A stretch of 64,000 nucleotides of DNA from Alphaproteobacteria bacterium (GTDB lineage Bacteria; Pseudomonadota; Alphaproteobacteria; Micavibrionales; Micavibrionaceae): positions 186,001-250,000 of the forward strand of contig JAGRKE010000002.1 in assembly GCA_020442385.1 (NCBI GenBank). The letters run 5' to 3'. The stretch's first letter is position 1, and each line of letters begins with the position of its first letter. The position numbers and the translations under genes are program-made. The notes beneath the pieces are model-generated. The model ran no database searches. It was given only the letters and a program-made list of their open reading frames with translations, and had not been told where the DNA came from. Below, piece by piece: positions 46,752-55,964 of the stretch.

Positions 46752-47978
46752 ATGCGTTTCACGACACTGAAAGATATGGATTTAAGCGGAAAGCGCGTGT
46801 TGCTGCGCGCGGATTTGAATGTGCCAAAACAAGACGGCAAAGTCACAGACACCACCCGCATAGACCGCCTGAAGCCGACCATTGATTTCCTTAAAGATGC
46901 GGGCGCGAAAATCCTGATCCTCTCTCACTTTGGCCGCCCGGATGGGGAACAAAACTCATCTCTGTCTTTGGCATTTCTCGTCAATGTTTTGCAGGAACGT
47001 TGGGGCACAGATATTAAATTTGCGCCTGATTGTATCGGCCCGAAAGCGCAAAGCGTTGCTGATTCACTGGGCGAAGGCGAGATTGCGTTGCTGGAAAATC
47101 TGCGCTTCCACAAGGGCGAAAAGGCCAATGACAAGGATTTCATCTACGCGCTGGCCGCGCTGGGTGATATCTATGTAAATGATGCATTCTCAGCCGCGCA
47201 CCGCGCCCATGCCTCCACCGAGGGACTCGCCCACGCAATGCCCTGCGCCGCGGGTCTGCTGATGGAAGCGGAGCTGAACGCGCTTGAGCAAGCATTGGGC
47301 AATCCCGAAAAACCTGTCGCCGCGATTACGGGCGGGTCAAAAATTTCCACCAAGCTCAGCGTGCTGAAAAATCTGGTCGAAAAAGTCGATTACCTGATTT
47401 TAGGCGGCGGGATGGCCAACACCTTTCTTCTGGCACAAGGGGCAGAAATTGGAAATTCCCTTTGCGAAAAAGATATGCTGAACGAAGCCAAATCGATTAT
47501 GGCGCACGCCAAAGAAAAAGGGTGTGAGATTATCCTGCCGGTTGATCTGGTCACCGTGACGGAAATTTCGCCGGGCGCGGAGGCTCAAGTTGTATCCAGC
47601 AGCGCCGTTCCCGCCGATCGTATGGCAATTGACGCCGGACCCGAAACCATCGCGCACATTAAAACCCGCATTGAAAATTGCAAAACTGTGGTGTGGAACG
47701 GGCCGATGGGCGTATTTGAGATTAAACCCTTCGATGCGGGAACAAACGCGCTGGCGCAATTGGTCGCTGCAGCCACACAAGCCGGAACACTCAAGAGTAT
47801 CGCCGGAGGCGGAGACACCGTCGCCGCGCTGGAAAATGCGGGCGTGGCCGATCAGTTCACCTATATCTCAACGGCGGGCGGCGCGTTTTTGGAGTGGCTG
47901 GAAGGAAAAACGCTGCCGGGTGTGGCAGCGCTTTCGTCTAGGTCCGTTCAGCCTGGCAAAGCCGTCTCTTCCCACTAG
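46752..47978 (+). CDS. pgk: Phosphoglycerate kinase
   Basis: 408 aa. Interconverts 1,3-bisphosphoglycerate and 3-phosphoglycerate with ADP/ATP. Motifs: GKRVLLRADLNVP, HFGRPDG, NDAFSAAHRAHAS, GGSKISTKLSVL, WNGPMGVFE and the nucleotide site GGGDTVAAL. A short tail after AGGAFLEWLEGKTLPGV (key part FLEWLEGKTLPG) is slightly longer than usual. gapA and the other glycolytic genes are not adjacent. It overlaps the convergent DUF2336 gene by 4 bases. Confidence 0.97.
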   Translation: MRFTTLKDMDLSGKRVLLRADLNVPKQDGKVTDTTRIDRLKPTIDFLKDAGAKILILSHFGRPDGEQNSSLSLAFLVNVLQERWGTDIKFAPDCIGPKAQSVADSLGEGEIALLENLRFHKGEKANDKDFIYALAALGDIYVNDAFSAAHRAHASTEGLAHAMPCAAGLLMEAELNALEQALGNPEKPVAAITGGSKISTKLSVLKNLVEKVDYLILGGGMANTFLLAQGAEIGNSLCEKDMLNEAKSIMAHAKEKGCEIILPVDLVTVTEISPGAEAQVVSSSAVPADRMAIDAGPETIAHIKTRIENCKTVVWNGPMGVFEIKPFDAGTNALAQLVAAATQAGTLKSIAGGGDTVAALENAGVADQFTYISTAGGAFLEWLEGKTLPGVAALSSRSVQPGKAVSSH

Positions 47979-49114
47979 TCTGTCGTTTTTTTCTGTGATG
48001 TATTCTTCATGATGTCCATCGCGACGTCCGCTTCCACGCGGTTGTAATATTCAACGGCGCGGCTCATATCCTTAATATCGACCATCGCACCTTCATTGCG
48101 TACGCGGTTGGTCAGCAAAAACATTGAAACGAAGCTGGCCTTGTCAACGCCCAGCGCCTTACACGCCACAGCCAAGCCCTGCCCGTTCTTTTGTTTCAGC
48201 ATATCAATAACCACTTGCGGTTCCAGAGCGCAAAAACGTGAAAACTGCGCCACGAATGCGTCAATTTGGCCACGCTGCAAAGCAGAGAGCATCAACTTTT
48301 CCGTCAGCAAGGCGCGCTGTTTATATTGATCGGCCGCTTTGAGCATCTGAGGACTTGGGTAAAATTCACTTTGGGTTTGCGTATCGCCTGCGCCGACAAA
48401 GTCAAGCACGACCTCATCGACCACTTCATTCATCTGTGCGCTGTGGGTGGGATATGTCTGCGTAATATACGTCTTAAGCTCTTCTCCAACATAATCATAA
48501 AGGGCTGCGGCCAGCGTCGCATCCACTTCCTCACGACGTAGCAAAGGCTGAGCCAGCGCATCAGAGCCGCGCGCCATATCACACAGCACGCCCAGCGCAT
48601 AATCGCTTAGAGTTATGTTCTTGTTTTGCGCCAGCTTGATGCCGGTATCGATGTCGCCTGTATCAACCAGAACATTCATCACCTGCTCGTTCATCTGTTT
48701 GCGCTCAGCAATCGCTTGCCAATATCCTGTGCTTTTTGATTTTATGATGTAGATCAGGTCCAAATCGCCCAAAACCGCACTGTTTTTCAGCATCGGGCGG
48801 GCTACGTCAATCTTGTCATTGGCCAACTGTAAAGCCAGACGTAGCGGCACGGTATCGACAATCGATAAACGCTCGGCAATCGCCTCTTTCAAGTCCTGCT
48901 CCGCCTGTCGAATCAGGCCAATTAAAACATCAGCCACCAACTCGCTTTCGCGCGGTGAGAGTTTCATCTCTAAAAGCTCAGTTACGGCAGAGGTCAACTC
49001 AACGCGGGCGTGAGGATTCTTATCCTTGGCCAACCCGTAGAGCTTGTGCGAATCATACAAACGCACGAGAATAGGCGTCACATTTGGCGATCCATCTAAG
49101 AAACTTAGATCCAT
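47975..49114 (-). CDS. DUF2336 domain protein
   Basis: 379 aa. An all-helical, HEAT-like protein of the alphaproteobacterial DUF2336 family: ELTSAVTELLEMKLSPRESELVADVLIGLI (key part SPRESELVADVL) and repeated AERLS / VLVDTGDIDTG units. It has no membrane segment. DUF2336 proteins have no established reaction; a scaffold or signalling role is suspected. It is monocistronic, with a 321-base AT-rich region upstream. Confidence 0.85.
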   Translation of the reverse strand: MDLSFLDGSPNVTPILVRLYDSHKLYGLAKDKNPHARVELTSAVTELLEMKLSPRESELVADVLIGLIRQAEQDLKEAIAERLSIVDTVPLRLALQLANDKIDVARPMLKNSAVLGDLDLIYIIKSKSTGYWQAIAERKQMNEQVMNVLVDTGDIDTGIKLAQNKNITLSDYALGVLCDMARGSDALAQPLLRREEVDATLAAALYDYVGEELKTYITQTYPTHSAQMNEVVDEVVLDFVGAGDTQTQSEFYPSPQMLKAADQYKQRALLTEKLMLSALQRGQIDAFVAQFSRFCALEPQVVIDMLKQKNGQGLAVACKALGVDKASFVSMFLLTNRVRNEGAMVDIKDMSRAVEYYNRVEADVAMDIMKNTSQKKTTD

Positions 49115-49435
49115 GTCCTTTTTCCCCGCACACCCGGTTAATTGGTTAAGTATTACTATTGTATTTCGTTTTTATTATTATAAATTAAGGAAAAGCATTG
49201 TAATTTCAGAATGTTACAGAATGCCTTACGCAGTAATTCTTTTGTTTTCTGCTTCCATATATACGCCCCAATCCTTACCATTAAGTTAAAGATTAGGGCT
49301 AAATTCGTAAAAAAGTGCGAAAACTGAATTTTTGTTATTTTGCTTTTATAAACAAAGCGCTTTATACTAAGGCTTTCTTAAGCCTTTCTATATATGCTTA
49401 TAGGATAGGGAAATTTTAGGGATTAGGATTTTATC
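49115..49435. other. AT-rich divergent intergenic region
   Basis: No gene seen. It must hold the divergent promoters of the DUF2336 gene and the 91-aa gene. A hairpin AAGGCTT-TCTT-AAGCCTT lies near 49370-49387. A CTAA-N7-TTAA motif in the same place resembles a CtrA box (TTAA-N7-TTAA) with one mismatch. Confidence 0.4.
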
Positions 49436-49711
49436 ATGGCAGGACCACTCAACGGCGTAGGCGTTAATCAGCAGCTTCCCATTGCTAATGCCTATCAGCA
49501 AGGCCCGAACAATACAGCCGGTATTCGCGATGATGATGATGTTCAGGCCCAGCAAAACGTTGTGCAGCCTGAAGGCGCGGAACCTGCGGAAGCGCAGACG
49601 ACAGCTACTGACGATCAAAACTCTGCCGTAAGCCTGCGCGGACAAGCCGATGCTCTAGAGGGATTGAGCGGAAACGACGGGCGCGGCTCTATCGTTGATG
49701 TGCTCGTCTAA
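49436..49711 (+). CDS. Small disordered hypothetical protein
   Basis: 91 aa. Rich in Ala, Gln, Asn, Asp, Glu and Gly (for example RDDDDVQAQQNV and EGAEPAEAQTTATDD), acidic, with no hydrophobic core or signal, so probably intrinsically disordered. The end (LSGNDGRGSIVDVLV) is more ordered-looking. The gene stands alone with a strong terminator directly after it, which argues that it is expressed. No family recognised. Confidence 0.6.
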   Translation: MAGPLNGVGVNQQLPIANAYQQGPNNTAGIRDDDDVQAQQNVVQPEGAEPAEAQTTATDDQNSAVSLRGQADALEGLSGNDGRGSIVDVLV

Positions 49712-49735
49712 ATTTATAGAGCTTTATAGATGAAA

Positions 49736-49759
49736 CAGGCGCCAAGCGGCGCCTTTTTT
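49736..49759 (+). terminator. Terminator after the 91-aa gene
   Basis: GGCGCC (49738-49743), a 4-base loop, GGCGCC (49748-49753), then six T. It also faces the amn stop at 49766. Confidence 0.9.
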
Positions 49760-49765
49760 AACGCC

Positions 49766-51277
49766 CTATTGGAAGGCAACTTCGTTAAAGCTGCGCAATT
49801 TACGGCTGTGCAGCTGCGAGGGCTCAAGATCGCGCAGTAGGGTCATCGTCAGCAAGCCAATCTGCAAATGCTGATCAACGCGCTCGCGGTAAAAGCTATC
49901 GGCCATTCCGGGCAGCTTCAATTGCCCGTGCAGCGGCTTATCCGAAACACACAGCAATGTTCCATACGGCACGCGAAAACGGAAACCGTTCGCCGCAATC
50001 GTGCCACTCTCCATATCCATGGCAATCGCCCGGCTCTGTGACAAGCGACGATTTTGCTGAACAGAGGATTTAAGCTCCCAGTTACGGTCATCCGTCGTTG
50101 CCACAGTCCCTGTGCGCATGATTTTCTTCAGATCATAACCGTCCTCCCCCGTGACCTGCGCCACAGCCGTCTCCAGCGCCACCTGAATTTCGGCCAGCGC
50201 CGGAATAGGAATAGAAGGCGGAATATCCTCATCGAGAATATTATCCTCACGCAAATAGCCGTGGGCGAGCACATAATCACCGAGCTTTTGCGAATTACGC
50301 AGCCCCGCGCAATGCCCCAACATAAGCCATGCATGCGGGCGCAAAACGGCGATATGGTCGGTAATTGTTTTGGCGTTCGACGGGCCGACCCCGATATTAA
50401 CCATCGTAATCCCCTTGCCACCGGGGATTTTCAAGTGATAGGCAGGCATTTGCGGCATTCGGTTCAGCGTGAACGACCCGTCCGTGCTCTCACCTGCCGT
50501 CTTTAAATTTTGGTTGAGCGTGACTTTATTGCCCGGCTCGACGAAGGCGCTGTAAACCGAACGCTCGGCTTTAAGCCCTTTATCCTTGGTTTCGCGCATT
50601 GTGTCCTGACACATCTGCACAAACTGGTCGATATAGAATTGATAGTTCGTGAAAATCACAAAATTCTGGAAGTGCTGCGCCGATGTGCCGGTGTAATGCT
50701 TCAGGCGTTGCAGGCTGATATCCACGCGCGGCGCGGTAAACAGCGCAAGCGGGCTCGCCGCACCCAGCCTGACCTTATGCGTATAGTTAGCAATTTGATC
50801 GTCCATGATATCCAAATTGGGCACATCAAAAATATCAGGCAGCTGCGCAACCTGATCAGCGCTCAAATCGCCTTCAAGGTGAAAATCACTGCCCAGAGCA
50901 AAATGAATGGGAATGGGCGTATCACTCACCCCGATCTCAAGAGGCACATCGTGGTTTTTAATCAGCTGGCGGAACTGCTCGAAATAATACTCTTTGAAGA
51001 TTGCGGGTTCGGTCAGCGTGGTCTCATACACGCCCGCGCGCGGCACAAAGCCGTAAGACAGGCGCGTATCGGCGCGGTTGGCCACCTGCGTGGCGACGCG
51101 CACATACGGATAACAAGCCGAAACACGCTGCCCGGCCTTGATTTGCCCATGACCAAAAGCCTGAAACTGCGCCCGCAGAAATTCCGTGTGCGCATCGTAA
51201 ATTTGCGCCACGAATTCAACGGCTTTTTGCGGATCTTTAAAGCGTTTGGATTTAATTGACTTCGGAGTTTTAACCAT
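49766..51277 (-). CDS. amn: AMP nucleosidase
   Basis: 503 aa. Hydrolyses AMP to adenine and ribose 5-phosphate. The N-terminal AMN domain (AVEFVAQIYDAHTEFLR, YPYVRVAT) is followed by a nucleoside phosphorylase-like catalytic domain: GITMVNIGVGPSNAKTITDH (key part GVGPSNAKT), MLGHCAGLRNSQKLGDYVLA (key part GHCAGLR) and AIAMDMESGTIAANGFRF. Length matches the proteobacterial type. It lies next to a broken adenosine deaminase gene, so two adenine-salvage enzymes are adjacent. Confidence 0.94.
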   Translation of the reverse strand: MVKTPKSIKSKRFKDPQKAVEFVAQIYDAHTEFLRAQFQAFGHGQIKAGQRVSACYPYVRVATQVANRADTRLSYGFVPRAGVYETTLTEPAIFKEYYFEQFRQLIKNHDVPLEIGVSDTPIPIHFALGSDFHLEGDLSADQVAQLPDIFDVPNLDIMDDQIANYTHKVRLGAASPLALFTAPRVDISLQRLKHYTGTSAQHFQNFVIFTNYQFYIDQFVQMCQDTMRETKDKGLKAERSVYSAFVEPGNKVTLNQNLKTAGESTDGSFTLNRMPQMPAYHLKIPGGKGITMVNIGVGPSNAKTITDHIAVLRPHAWLMLGHCAGLRNSQKLGDYVLAHGYLREDNILDEDIPPSIPIPALAEIQVALETAVAQVTGEDGYDLKKIMRTGTVATTDDRNWELKSSVQQNRRLSQSRAIAMDMESGTIAANGFRFRVPYGTLLCVSDKPLHGQLKLPGMADSFYRERVDQHLQIGLLTMTLLRDLEPSQLHSRKLRSFNEVAFQ

Positions 51278-51311
51278 ACTCCATTATACAAAATTTTTTA
51301 CTTTTTATCAA

Positions 51312-52533
51312 TCAGTTAAGCTCAGATGTAAGATAAGATGTTTTTGGTTTTTTATATCCTAAAACGGTCTTTTGCGGCCTCTGGCCAAGCGCAATCGAAT
51401 CTTCATACGCCGCTATCAATTTTGTGAGCTTTTCGCGCGTTTCAAAATCAACGTTTGCATAAGAAATAGCGTTTTTTGTAAACGCCAATTGTAACTTATC
51501 GCTTTCCACCCCGGCCAAATACGCCATTGAGTGCTCTTTTCCAATACTAGTATTCATTAAGAGCGGATTATCAGACCCCAAACATACAGGAATTCCGTCT
51601 TGCAAAAACATCTTTATGGGATGAAGTGTAACGTCTGAGAAATACCTAGCAACCTCTCTGTCGATCTTAAATTTAATTTTTCCATCCGACGAAAAAACAG
51701 TATCCCCGCTGTGGAGCATTTGAGTTTCCTCGGGAAGCCCAATGCGCTTATTCGCTGATAAACACGCCTCAAGACATATTGCTTTTTCTGCGAATTCCTT
51801 TTTGAGCCTGTCAGACATGTGAATAAGCGTGCCATGACCAACACGCACACGACGAGGGTCAGATAGGGAAACATTCAACGCCCCTTCAGGGATAACACTT
51901 AAAAAAATCAATAGCATTTACAATATCCTGCTCTGCAACATGTGGCGCAATACCAAGACCGGCCTCATGCCAAGCGATATTCAGGGCTGTTTTATACTCT
52001 TGCAAAGAATCCGCACGCTCATAGCCAACCAAACCAAATCCCGTCACGTAGGGATTTTTATAACCGACAAGGTGTTTTGCTGCTTTTTCAGCCTTAGACG
52101 ATCCATAATCGCGCAGAGACGTCACAACAATACGTGCTTCAATTCCTGTATTTTCTTTCGCTGCTTTTATACCTTCTACAACAGCATCCATCTGCATCTC
52201 AAACACCGCAGGATCTCTGAAGCTGTTTGAAATTTCAGCATATATAGCACCTTCTTTTGCAATACGTTCCAAGTAGGTTTGCGTAACAATCGCAAGCTCA
52301 TAAGCTTCCACACTTCCCCTCAGCTTCTCATAGGTTTCAGCATGAAAAGACCATAGATTAGAATAATAGCGTCTTGGCTTGTGGAGCAAAAAATCAAGAT
52401 CCAGCGTTGTACGATTTAACTGGATTTTTTTTAAAAGCTGTTCCGGACTCAGAGCAAGCGATATATGTGTGTGCATATCAGCTTTCGGAAGTGTGTAACT
52501 TACCAAATGGCTTTTTTCGGATTTAGGACTCAT
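51312..52533 (-). pseudogene. Adenosine deaminase family gene, frameshifted
   Basis: Two overlapping frames encode one adenosine/adenine deaminase-like protein. The N-terminal part (52533-51886, 215 aa) has the metal-binding MHTHIS and PEQLLKKI and continues to HVAEQDIVNAIDF. The C-terminal part (from about 51917, 201 aa) resumes as VIPEGALNVSLSDPRRVRVGHG and has LEACLSANKRIG and CLGSDNPLL. The switch falls in a run of seven T (A7 at 51901-51907 on the plus strand); six T would restore one frame of about 405 aa. It may be a pseudogene, a slippage site or a sequencing indel. The region is AT-rich compared with amn and ftsY. Confidence 0.8.
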
Positions 52534-52608
52534 TACTCAACCTTTTTTTGTGAGCACGAAATCTAAAACAAACACTATGGAAAATCAAGAAAAAAAGCTA
52601 TTACCAAA

Positions 52609-53787
52609 CTAAAACTCAATTCCTACCAGTGAACGGGCATAATCTTGAGCACGGAAGGGTTGCATATCCTCAATTCCCTCGCCGATGCCAATGGCGTGAA
52701 CCGGCATACCGAATTGATCGGCTAGCCCAACCAGAACCCCGCCTTTGGCGCTGCCATCCAGCTTGGTGACAATCAGGCCGGTGACGTTGACCATCTCTTT
52801 GAAGGTCTCGAGCTGCGAGAACGCATTTTGTCCTGTGGTGGCATCCAGCACCAATAATGTAGCGTGCGGAATATCCTCATTTTGTTTTTTGAGGACGCGG
52901 ATAATTTTCTCCAGCTCTTCCATCAGGTTTTTCTTATTCTGCAAACGCCCGGCAGTATCGAGCAACAAAACATCCACCCCCTGCTCTTTCGCCTGCTGAT
53001 AAGATTCATAGGCCACGGCGGCCGCATCCGCGCCGACATCCTTGGATAGAAACTTTGCGCCTGCGCGCTTTGACCATTCCTCAAGCTGCTCCACGGCGGC
53101 TGCGCGAAACGTATCGCCCGCCGCCATCATGACCGAAAACCCCTGCGCCCGCAGTTGATAGGCGTATTTGCCAATGGTCGTGGTTTTACCCGCACCGTTC
53201 ACCCCGCACACCAGCACAACAAACGGACCGTCTTCACGTTTTTCAATATTGAGCGGCACAGCCACAGGTGCGAGAATATCGCTCATCAGCCCCGCCAGCG
53301 CGGTCTTGATTTCTTTCTCATCAATTTCTTTTTCAAAGCGGTCTTTGGCAAAGTCATCGATAATTTTCGCGGCTGTTTTCGGGCCGAGATCGGCCTCGAT
53401 CAACACTTCTTCTAATTGATCAAGCGTATCCTGATCCAGCTTCTTCTTGGTCACCAGATCGGTGATGCCCTTGGTGATTTTGTTGGAAGATTTTGTCAGC
53501 CCCCTTGTCAGGCGCGAAAGCCAGCCGCCCTCATTCGTATGATCGCTCAGCTCCTCGGCTTCTTTTGCGTCCTCTTCAATGCTGTGCGCGGGAACGGGCG
53601 CCTCGTCGAGCTCTTCGATAATCTCTTCTTCGGTTTCTTCCATTTCATGGCGCGTATGCTCATCCATTTCCGCGTCATATTCGGTGGGGAGCTCTAAATC
53701 AGGCTCGCCCTCGGGGTGCAAAAGCTTATCGTCGCGCTGCTCTTCTTCGTGCTGCTTTTGATTTTTCTTGCGTCGCCAGAACACCAT
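52609..53787 (-). CDS. ftsY: Signal recognition particle receptor FtsY
   Basis: 392 aa. Receives SRP-ribosome complexes at the membrane. A very acidic N-terminal A domain (residues 10-85) precedes the N domain and the SRP GTPase domain: G1 GVNGAGKTTTIGK, G3 DTAGRLQNK, G4 TKLDGSAKGG and the end VGIEF. Its partner ffh is 3 kb away on the other strand. It follows mtaB with a 60-base gap. Confidence 0.96.
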   Translation of the reverse strand: MVFWRRKKNQKQHEEEQRDDKLLHPEGEPDLELPTEYDAEMDEHTRHEMEETEEEIIEELDEAPVPAHSIEEDAKEAEELSDHTNEGGWLSRLTRGLTKSSNKITKGITDLVTKKKLDQDTLDQLEEVLIEADLGPKTAAKIIDDFAKDRFEKEIDEKEIKTALAGLMSDILAPVAVPLNIEKREDGPFVVLVCGVNGAGKTTTIGKYAYQLRAQGFSVMMAAGDTFRAAAVEQLEEWSKRAGAKFLSKDVGADAAAVAYESYQQAKEQGVDVLLLDTAGRLQNKKNLMEELEKIIRVLKKQNEDIPHATLLVLDATTGQNAFSQLETFKEMVNVTGLIVTKLDGSAKGGVLVGLADQFGMPVHAIGIGEGIEDMQPFRAQDYARSLVGIEF

Positions 53788-53847
53788 GGGAAACCTCGTT
53801 TTGAATATATAGCTTCACTATAGAACCCTGAGGCCAAAAACGAAAGC

Positions 53848-55119
53848 CTAATGCGCGATAATTTGGCCCGTTAACGCGCCGTTTTCGACCGTGCCCGTTT
53901 GAACCGTAACAAGGCTGCCCGGCGTTGCATCTTGATCAAGGCGGATCAGTGCAAAGTTTTCGGCGCGCGCCATATTCCCTTTTTCAACAACAGCTTGCAT
54001 ACGCTTGTTCATGTTATTTTTTAGAAATTTATCGAGCTGTTTATCGCCCAATTTACGAAGCGTGGCCGCGCGCTCTTTGCGCACTTTCACGGGCACTTGA
54101 TCGGGAATGCGCGCCGCCGGGGTGCCCTCACGCTCTGAATAGGGAAAAATATGCAGGAAAGTCAGGTCGCAATCCTCAACCGTTTGCAGCGTGTTTTGGA
54201 ACATCTCATCCGTTTCGGTGGGAAATCCGGCGATGATGTCCGCGCCAAAGGCCATATCGGGACGGTATTCCTTGGCCCGGCGGCACATCTCAATCGCATC
54301 AGCGCGCAAATGACGGCGCTTCATGCGCTTTAAAATCATGTCATCGCCCGCCTGCAGGGATAGATGTAAATGCGGCATCAGGCGCGGCTCTTCGGCGATT
54401 AAACGCCAGAGATCATCGTCAATCTCCACGGGATCAAGCGAAGAGAGACGCAGGCGCGGCAATTCCGGCACCAGCGCTAGAACCCTGCGGATCATCTGGC
54501 CCAGCGTTGGACTGCCCGGCAGATCAGGCCCGTAAGATGTTACATCCACGCCCGTGAAGACAATTTCGTTATAGCCCTGCTCGACAAGGCTGCGCACCTG
54601 CTCTGCAATCACGCCAATCGGTACGGAACGCGACGGCCCGCGCCCATAGGGAATAATGCAAAAGGTGCAGCGATGGTCACAGCCATTTTGCACCTGCAAA
54701 AACGCGCGGGAGCGATCTTCGAACGCTCCTTCAACCCCTTGCACCAGATGCCCGGCGGTTTCTTTGACCTCCATAATGTCATTGACCAAAACCTTATCAT
54801 TATGGCGCACGCCCCATGTTTCGGGCTTGAGCTTCAAATCATTGCCGATAATCTGGTCCACCTCGGGCATTTCGGAATACATATCCGGCGCAATCTGCGC
54901 GCTGCATCCTGTGACGATGATCTTTTTATCGGGATGTTCACGCCGCGCCTTGCGAATGGCCTGACGCGCCTGACGCTCCGCCTCTTTGGTCACGGCACAG
55001 GTGTTAAAGATGATTGCGTCTTCCATCCCCGCATTGCGTGCGTGGCCGCGCATCACCTCTGACTCATAGGTGTTCAGGCGGCATCCGAAGGTAATAAGTT
55101 CGGGTTCTTTTGTGCTCAT
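53848..55119 (-). CDS. mtaB: tRNA t6A37 methylthiotransferase MtaB
   Basis: 423 aa. Radical SAM enzyme converting t6A37 to ms2t6A37 in tRNA. The N-terminal MTTase domain has cluster Cys in FGCRLNTYES, FNTCAV and VTGCSAQ. The radical SAM motif is CDHRCTFC, and a C-terminal TRAM-like domain ends the protein. The MtaB rather than MiaB assignment rests on size and the dapF-mtaB-ftsY context. Confidence 0.92.
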   Translation of the reverse strand: MSTKEPELITFGCRLNTYESEVMRGHARNAGMEDAIIFNTCAVTKEAERQARQAIRKARREHPDKKIIVTGCSAQIAPDMYSEMPEVDQIIGNDLKLKPETWGVRHNDKVLVNDIMEVKETAGHLVQGVEGAFEDRSRAFLQVQNGCDHRCTFCIIPYGRGPSRSVPIGVIAEQVRSLVEQGYNEIVFTGVDVTSYGPDLPGSPTLGQMIRRVLALVPELPRLRLSSLDPVEIDDDLWRLIAEEPRLMPHLHLSLQAGDDMILKRMKRRHLRADAIEMCRRAKEYRPDMAFGADIIAGFPTETDEMFQNTLQTVEDCDLTFLHIFPYSEREGTPAARIPDQVPVKVRKERAATLRKLGDKQLDKFLKNNMNKRMQAVVEKGNMARAENFALIRLDQDATPGSLVTVQTGTVENGALTGQIIAH

Positions 55120-55193
55120 ATTGCGGGTTTTACAGGGATTTTCTCAAAGCGTCAATTTTTGACATAATCTATTTTTATGTGCTAAAAGTCTGT

Positions 55194-55964
55194 ATGTCAG
55201 AAAACGGGATTACAAGCATCTGGAGCAACCGCTCATATTCTGCCTTTTTTACAAAAAAACAGGTTCTGCTTAACAGCTCTTCATGCACAAAATTTAATGC
55301 CGATGCTTGGCTTGATTTAATAATACAACACGAAACAAACTGTTATACGTTTGCTTTTGGAAGCCCTCAAGCAGGCTGGTCTTTGCCAGGATTCTTGACA
55401 GCACCTTTTACAGTGTCATCCATAGGCTCTAGACCAATTCCTCCCCTAGCCGCACAAGAAATTCCTGAATACATCTCGCTAAAAGAAGGAGTTCTAGAAA
55501 AACTAAAATCATCTCTAAAAGCGTTCGGGCAAGATTATTCTGAAGATGAACATGGCGGGCAATTACATGCAGAAACTTTCAGAGTTTATATTAATAATCT
55601 TCTATCTTCCAAAGACCAAGTCATAGAAAGCTTTTTAAAAGATAAGTTTAAAACTGTGTCAGCGGACCATGCCTATCACGCAGAAAGTAATATTATAGCG
55701 GTCTATGCTGGCGAACAGAAACGCAAGATTACTTCTAACTTTAAAAGAAACTCTTTTCATGTCATACGAAAACATAACGCCAAAAGGTGGGATGAAAAAC
55801 CCAGTTTTGGCCCTCCTCGGAACGTAAGACTTTCTAACACTGAAATTTGTTTAAAAAGCAAAACGCCGTGCGTGGGCGGCATGCCTCTTGTTGCTTTTTT
55901 TGAGATTCCAGAAACAGGTATCGATTTTTCTCAAAAACTTGAAATTAAAAGACTAGCTCTTTAA
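55194..55964 (+). CDS. Hypothetical protein (AT-rich orphan)
   Basis: 256 aa, no recognised family. Notable features are many Ser/Phe/Lys residues, FAFGSPQAGWSLPGFLTAPF, a His-containing EDEHGGQLHAETFRVYINN (key part HGGQLHAE), and a basic segment near 195-215. No signal peptide. The gene is much more AT-rich than its neighbours and lies on the opposite strand between dapF and mtaB, which are normally consecutive. It ends overlapping dapF by 12 bases. Confidence 0.65.
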   Translation: MSENGITSIWSNRSYSAFFTKKQVLLNSSSCTKFNADAWLDLIIQHETNCYTFAFGSPQAGWSLPGFLTAPFTVSSIGSRPIPPLAAQEIPEYISLKEGVLEKLKSSLKAFGQDYSEDEHGGQLHAETFRVYINNLLSSKDQVIESFLKDKFKTVSADHAYHAESNIIAVYAGEQKRKITSNFKRNSFHVIRKHNAKRWDEKPSFGPPRNVRLSNTEICLKSKTPCVGGMPLVAFFEIPETGIDFSQKLEIKRLAL

